A stretch of DNA of 64,000 nucleotides from Algoriphagus marincola HL-49 (GTDB lineage Bacteria; Bacteroidota; Bacteroidia; Cytophagales; Cyclobacteriaceae), in the NCBI GenBank assembly GCA_001314815.1, contig LJXT01000003.1:1-64000 (forward strand), written 5' to 3'. Position 1 is the first letter of the stretch; the number at the start of each line of letters is the position of its first letter. Made by a program: the position numbers and the translations under genes. The notes below the pieces were generated by a model, which saw only the letters and a list, made by a program, of their open reading frames with translations, was not told the origin of the DNA and ran no database searches. Shown in pieces: positions 60,828-64,000 of this stretch.

Positions 60828-61595
60828 CTAAAACTTCTCCTCCACCCCAAGACCAAAAAGGGCAAAGTCGTATTTGACGGGGTCATTTGGATCCATTTCC
60901 CGCAGTCTTTCTGTAAGTTCGATAGCAGTCTGCCAGTCGGTTTGCTTTCGGGTGATCAATCCCAACTTTCTGGCAACGCGATCCACATGCAGATCGCAAG
61001 GACAGATCAACTGAGCGGGCTGTATCCCTTTCCATATCCCAAAATCCACTCCTTTGTCATCTTGTCTAACCATCCAGCGAAGATACATATTCATTCGCTT
61101 GCAGGCTGATTTTCGTGCAGGAGTCGCGATATGCTTTCTCGTACGGCTAGGAGCATCTGGCAAGGAAAAGAAGAACTCGTGAAAAGCCTTCAGCATGCTT
61201 TCCATTCCATCGATAGAGTGATTTTGGCCGATAAGAAAAGCTTCTTCAAGCGTGTCATGCTGCCTATAAAACCAGGCAAGAAAATGAATAAAATATAGCG
61301 TGTCTATGTCATTGAATGTTCTATGCTTGAAGAGTAAAAAGGGCTTTAAATCCTTCTCTTGATGATTTAACAAAAAGTCATGCGGGGCATTATCCATTAG
61401 TCGAAAAAGCTCCAAGCATTTGGAAATTATGGTTTTACGCTGTCCCCATGCAAGAATAGATGCAAAAAAACCGGAGATTTCGATATCTTGTCTTTTCTTG
61501 AAAAAATGTGGGATGGATATTGGATCGTAAGTAATAAATCCCGGTTGATTGTATTGCTCAACCTTTTCATCCAAAAAACCCTTCAGATCTTGCAT
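60828..61595 (-). CDS. TIGR02757/DUF2400-family protein
   Basis: A 255-residue protein matching TIGR02757, a family common in Bacteroidota with a HhH-like helical fold. ISGFFASILAWGQRKTIISKC, FKHRTFNDIDTLYFIHFLAWFY, NMYLRWMVRQDDKGVDFGIWKGI and QLICPCDLHVDRVARKLGL are all present. The QLICPxDxH segment resembles the HhH-GPD catalytic region, so a DNA-repair-like or nucleic-acid-binding role has been suggested but not shown. It lies five bases downstream of the small membrane-protein gene and converges with the ATP-grasp operon. Confidence 0.88.
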   Translation of the reverse strand: MQDLKGFLDEKVEQYNQPGFITYDPISIPHFFKKRQDIEISGFFASILAWGQRKTIISKCLELFRLMDNAPHDFLLNHQEKDLKPFLLFKHRTFNDIDTLYFIHFLAWFYRQHDTLEEAFLIGQNHSIDGMESMLKAFHEFFFSLPDAPSRTRKHIATPARKSACKRMNMYLRWMVRQDDKGVDFGIWKGIQPAQLICPCDLHVDRVARKLGLITRKQTDWQTAIELTERLREMDPNDPVKYDFALFGLGVEEKF

Positions 61596-61599
61596 TGGC

Positions 61600-62154
61600 T
61601 TAAAGAGCGACCTTTACCTCTCCTCCTTGGGTTCCATCAAACCATTTAAAAAACAACTCCCGTTCTCCTCTCTCAGACACATGCCAGTCAAAACATTTGA
61701 TATTGGTAAGTGGTCTCAGGCTATCTTCATCCGGATTGTATAGACAAATATCAAAATCAGGAAGCTCTTTGGCATCAGTGCTATTCCACTTCTCCAAAAT
61801 CAAGCCTTCCTCGATCACCCGCACTTTATTACCAAATACATAATCGGATAAAATGGAAGGAACACCATCCACTCTTCGAAGCTTAAACCCTGAAGGACCA
61901 AACATGATCGATTTGACTTCCAGAGCCTCAATTAGCTCATTGGTATGGGGCAAGGTCTCCCAATCTGAAGCTTTGATGGTCACTTTTTTACCCTCAGGTC
62001 GAATACGAGCAAGCAATTGTGAAAGCTTTGAAAAAATCCAAGTGACACCGATGAAGAGCAAGCCAAAACTAGCAAGAATTGGATAGCTGATCACAAATAT
62101 CAAATTCCAGATAAATCGGAATAGGTAATGAAAAAAGAGTTGAATTTTGTTCAT
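61600..62154 (-). CDS. Uncharacterised small membrane protein
   Basis: A 184-residue protein with two close N-terminal hydrophobic segments (LFRFIWNLIFVISYPILASFGLLFIGVTWIF, about 11-40) and a cytoplasmic or periplasmic C-terminal domain (about 55-184) with several Trp residues and LPDFDICLYNPDEDSLRPL. I do not recognise a family. It lies five bases upstream of the TIGR02757 gene, so the two are probably co-transcribed. Confidence 0.65.
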   Translation of the reverse strand: MNKIQLFFHYLFRFIWNLIFVISYPILASFGLLFIGVTWIFSKLSQLLARIRPEGKKVTIKASDWETLPHTNELIEALEVKSIMFGPSGFKLRRVDGVPSILSDYVFGNKVRVIEEGLILEKWNSTDAKELPDFDICLYNPDEDSLRPLTNIKCFDWHVSERGERELFFKWFDGTQGGEVKVAL

Positions 62155-62206
62155 ACTTCTGTGGTAGGATGCAAAGTTACCTTAGAAGCTTGGGATTGAC
62201 AAATGA

Positions 62207-62806
62207 CTATTGAAGAGGAATCCGGAGGGAAAAACCCGTAGGACCTAAACTAAGTTGATTTACAAATTCCGGTAAAGCCTGCGCATGATGGCTATGAAAA
62301 CCATACATAATCGCGTCAAAGGTTAATAAAAATGCACCTTGGAGAATGATTGATTTCCCAAAGCCCTGCAGTCGTTCGTTACTTTTTCTCAGGCCACGCT
62401 CCTTCAAATAAAGACCTCCTGCCATATAGCCAAGGTCCAAAGCTGCATTAACCAAAAGAACCTTTTCAATCCCCTGCTGAGCCTCTATAGTCTCCCAAAG
62501 GCTCATGGCTTCCGGGCTTTTGCTTGCCTGCCAGTATCCGAATCCTGCAATGATCAGATTGACCGAATTCCAATAGAGATTCATTTGATGAAAAGCCTTA
62601 TCGGAACCGGTAGTTTGGGATGCCGCGATTCCTCCCCAAAGCATATTTCCAACCGCCCATGAACCTAAAATGACCATACCCTTCCGATTGTAATCTGTTC
62701 GGGTGGTATTAAAGAGATCTAACTCCTGATGCTGTGCCATCAATTCATTGGCAAAGAAACAAGCTGCGAAAAATATCAAAAGGAAAAAGGCTGTTTTAGA
62801 TTGCAT
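62207..62806 (-). CDS. Uncharacterised exported or membrane protein
   Basis: A 199-residue protein with a signal peptide (ending ELMAQ), then segments with weak hydrophobic stretches: MVILGSWAVGNMLWGGIAAS, NLIIAGFGYW, VLLVNAALDLGYMAGGLYL and IILQGAFLLTFDAIMYGFHSHHA. This suggests a four-helix membrane protein. It resembles small Bacteroidota membrane families of unknown function, but I cannot name one with confidence. It is monocistronic, next to the hairpin-rich non-coding region. Confidence 0.6.
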   Translation of the reverse strand: MQSKTAFFLLIFFAACFFANELMAQHQELDLFNTTRTDYNRKGMVILGSWAVGNMLWGGIAASQTTGSDKAFHQMNLYWNSVNLIIAGFGYWQASKSPEAMSLWETIEAQQGIEKVLLVNAALDLGYMAGGLYLKERGLRKSNERLQGFGKSIILQGAFLLTFDAIMYGFHSHHAQALPEFVNQLSLGPTGFSLRIPLQ

Positions 62807-62897
62807 GAATGTAAAACTAGGGGAAATTGTGATTGTTTTTCTATTCCCTAAGACGCGACGGGTAATGTTTTTTACTCCTGTATAGAAAAAATATTAA

Positions 62898-63007
62898 GAA
62901 ATACACCTTCGGTGAAATAAACTTTGTGAAATACACCTTCGGTGAAATATGCCTTTGGCGAAATTCACTTCGTGAAATACACCTCACTTCGTTCGGTGAA
63001 ATATAGG
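62898..63007. repeat. Array of covarying GAAAT-linked mini-hairpins
   Basis: Six consecutive units plus a partial one each begin with GAAAT and carry a small hairpin: CACC-TTC-GGTG (twice), AC-TTT-GT, GCC-TTT-GGC, CAC-TTC-GTG, and a longer CACCTCACTTCGTTCGGTG. Stem bases change in pairs while the GAAAT linker and TTY loop stay, which points to selection for structure rather than plain tandem duplication. No protein is encoded. Confidence 0.85.
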
Positions 63008-63062
63008 CCTAACATGACTTTTTGAGACACGAAATTCTAGGTAAAACTAAAGTAGTACATTA

Positions 63063-63110
63063 GACCCTGAAAGGGTCAAACCTTGAATAGCCCGGGGTTT
63101 TAACCCCGGG
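63063..63110. repeat. REP-like pair of palindromes
   Basis: GACCCT-GAA-AGGGTC (63063-63077) and CCCGGGGTT-TT-AACCCCGGG (63091-63110) are perfect palindromes 13 bases apart. Paired GC-rich palindromes in an intergenic gap resemble REP/BIME elements, which are moved by RAYT transposases; no such gene is in the window. Confidence 0.6.
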
Positions 63111-63329
63111 TAGAAAAATCAACCATCCTCCCAGCGCTGGCCCTTGATCTTAAAATGTAAACGAACACTAAGTACCAGCAAGAGGACATAAAAATCAGGA
63201 ATAAAGGCCGTGCGTGATGACCTGTCTACCGAAGGTAGGCACGAACGGCGGCGAAATAGAAATAAAAATTGAGTGCCAGCAGGACCTAGATGCAAATAAA
63301 AAAACAGCCAAAAGACCACCCTATTTCAC
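63111..63329. other. Non-coding stretch with degraded-repeat appearance
   Basis: This segment between the palindromes and the LysM-gene terminator contains a short ACCTGTCTACCGAAGGTAGGCACGAACGGCGGCG run with the dyad CTACC-GAA-GGTAG (63218-63230). A track ORF of 66 residues on the minus strand has repeated Leu/Phe/Arg runs typical of a non-coding frame. I see no gene. Confidence 0.5.
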
Positions 63330-63365
63330 GTCAAAGCCCACCTGATAGAAGACAGATGGGCTTTG
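63330..63365. terminator. Terminator-like hairpin downstream of the LysM gene
   Basis: TCAAAGCCCACCTG and CAGATGGGCTTTGA pair over 13 of 14 bases (one C/A mismatch) with an 8-base loop. It lies 24 bases past the stop of the minus-strand LysM gene. A T-tract is missing on both strands, so it may work as a 3'-end processing block or with Rho. Confidence 0.55.
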
Positions 63366-63388
63366 ATCGTTAAAATATTTATAATCAG

Positions 63389-64000
63389 TTAATACGCTAC
63401 TTCTACTGGAAAGCGTGGATTGACTGCTTTGAGTTGATCGTAGGCCGCTTGTGATAGTTTGATGACCAATTTGGAATTATCACCAGTTTCTGGCAAAACC
63501 CCAACTACCCTAGCAAAAATGGTCACGTCATTCTCCTCATTTCTAACTCGCATGATCGTTCCCACGGGAGCTGTGCGATGAAGCACCAAGTATTTTTTAT
63601 GACCACCTGTGCCAGGAATCACTTCAGCCTGACCCATTTCAGAAATATTTTTAAACCCACCTGAACTTGCTCCATCTGGCGCTTCATGCATTTCTTCCAC
63701 ATCAGTGACCACTTTCGGTTGCCCCACAATCGGCACTTGGGAAGGGGCAGGTTCTGCTCTTCCTACTTTAATAACTTGACCTACTTTCAGATTATTTGAG
63801 CTGAGGCCATTCCATCGGATGACCTCCTCCACCTTGGCATTGTACTGTTTAGAAATCGAGAAGAGTGTCTCTCCTGATTTTACTTCATGGGAAATCCAAT
63901 CACCGGGAACTACGGCTACAGCCTCGGCCGGTGCTTTTGGCAGCTCAGCTACAGGCTCGACTGTTTCTTCGATTTTCTCTGCTTTCTTCTCCGCTTTTTC
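63389..64000 (-). CDS. LysM and DPBB-like (RlpA-type) protein, 5' end cut by the window
   Basis: The track starts at GTG 63832 inside the LysM domain, but the frame stays open to base 64000, so the gene begins beyond the window. Visible are an acidic/Lys-rich linker (EKAEKKAEKIEETVEPVAELPKAPAEA), one LysM domain with HEVKSGETLFSISKQYNAKVEEVIRWN, a spacer, and a C-terminal domain of about 85 residues (KYLVLHRTAPVGTIMRVRNEENDVTIFARVVGVLPETGDN) that resembles the double-psi beta-barrel of RlpA. LysM binds peptidoglycan, so the protein is probably periplasmic and acts at the cell wall. Further LysM repeats or a signal peptide may lie upstream. Confidence 0.85.
   Translation of the reverse strand, partial: EKAEKKAEKIEETVEPVAELPKAPAEAVAVVPGDWISHEVKSGETLFSISKQYNAKVEEVIRWNGLSSNNLKVGQVIKVGRAEPAPSQVPIVGQPKVVTDVEEMHEAPDGASSGGFKNISEMGQAEVIPGTGGHKKYLVLHRTAPVGTIMRVRNEENDVTIFARVVGVLPETGDNSKLVIKLSQAAYDQLKAVNPRFPVEVAY

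Noticed and set aside
63119-63319. 66-aa minus-strand ORF in the repeat region
   Set aside because: Composition (Leu/Phe/Arg/Ser runs) and location in a palindrome-rich non-coding gap argue against a gene.

Overview
The window looks like chromosomal DNA of a Bacteroidota bacterium, most likely order Cytophagales (Cyclobacteriaceae/Algoriphagus-like). The grounds are a TonB-receptor plus DUF4249-lipoprotein pair, a Bat-type VWA/TPR locus, a YaiO-type outer-membrane barrel, a DUF5777 barrel, a TIGR02757 protein, a DEAD-box helicase with a DbpA-like C-terminus, many lipoprotein and Sec signal peptides, moderate-to-low GC, few Shine-Dalgarno sites, and several TAnnTTTG (-7) promoter-like elements. 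The genus is inference; no rRNA or tRNA gene was seen to test it. About 59 genes fill both strands densely. I saw no transposase, integrase, phage gene or CRISPR array.

Layout. 0.1-5.2 kb (minus): BlaI/M56 regulator-protease pair with a TonB-like C-terminus, then a TonB receptor with DUF4249 lipoprotein. 5.3-7.6 kb (plus): a short Bat locus (VWA, TPR, Q/E-rich BatC-like). 7.6-17.4 kb (plus): mostly housekeeping (thiolase, MORN-repeat secreted protein, purC, STAS, rnz, queuosine-precursor transporter, DEAD-box helicase, rsmE, MerR regulator, dprA). 17.4-20.2 kb (minus): PepSY protein, HMG-CoA lyase, RhlE-like helicase. 20.4-25.9 kb (plus): exported proteins (CarboxypepD_reg-like protein, gamma-glutamyltransferase family, M20 amidohydrolase, SnoaL-like) and a thioesterase. 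25.9-29.0 kb (minus): a large orphan protein with a nucleosidase-like C-terminus, then PmtA-like methyltransferase, DUF3253 and MsrA. 29.1-31.1 kb (plus): LtaS-like sulfatase-fold membrane enzyme.

31.1-36.9 kb (minus) is the most system-like part: a tightly packed operon of lone receiver protein, bitopic HEAT-repeat protein, processive GT2 synthase, TPR/YaiO-type outer-membrane barrel, and a membrane-anchored protein of unknown family. It resembles a synthase-dependent exopolysaccharide export machine in which a receiver/HEAT pair could take the regulatory place usually held by c-di-GMP. 37.2-45.0 kb (plus): three consecutive exported amidohydrolase-family proteins, of which only the middle one keeps the metal-binding HxH, followed by an NlpC/P60 lipoprotein and a PSMA-like M28 peptidase. 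45-54.8 kb: a subtilase lacking the usual oxyanion Asn, a WYL regulator divergent from a GT39 protein with a shared dyad, a Rieske-YceI-DUF5777 operon, YbjQ, a small 2Fe-2S protein, DUF819 and a CoA-pyrophosphatase-type Nudix. 55.2-60.8 kb (plus): AceK (isocitrate dehydrogenase kinase/phosphatase, unexpected in Bacteroidota) and an esterase / M17 aminopeptidase / ATP-grasp operon. 60.8-62.8 kb (minus): TIGR02757 and two small membrane proteins. 62.8-63.4 kb is non-coding and holds an array of covarying mini-hairpins plus REP-like palindromes. The right edge cuts a LysM plus DPBB-like gene.

Many track starts were corrected, because the track calls TTG and GTG as M. In two genes (rnz, rhlE-like) TTG is nevertheless the only sensible start. 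Family assignments are from reading the proteins, not from database searches.
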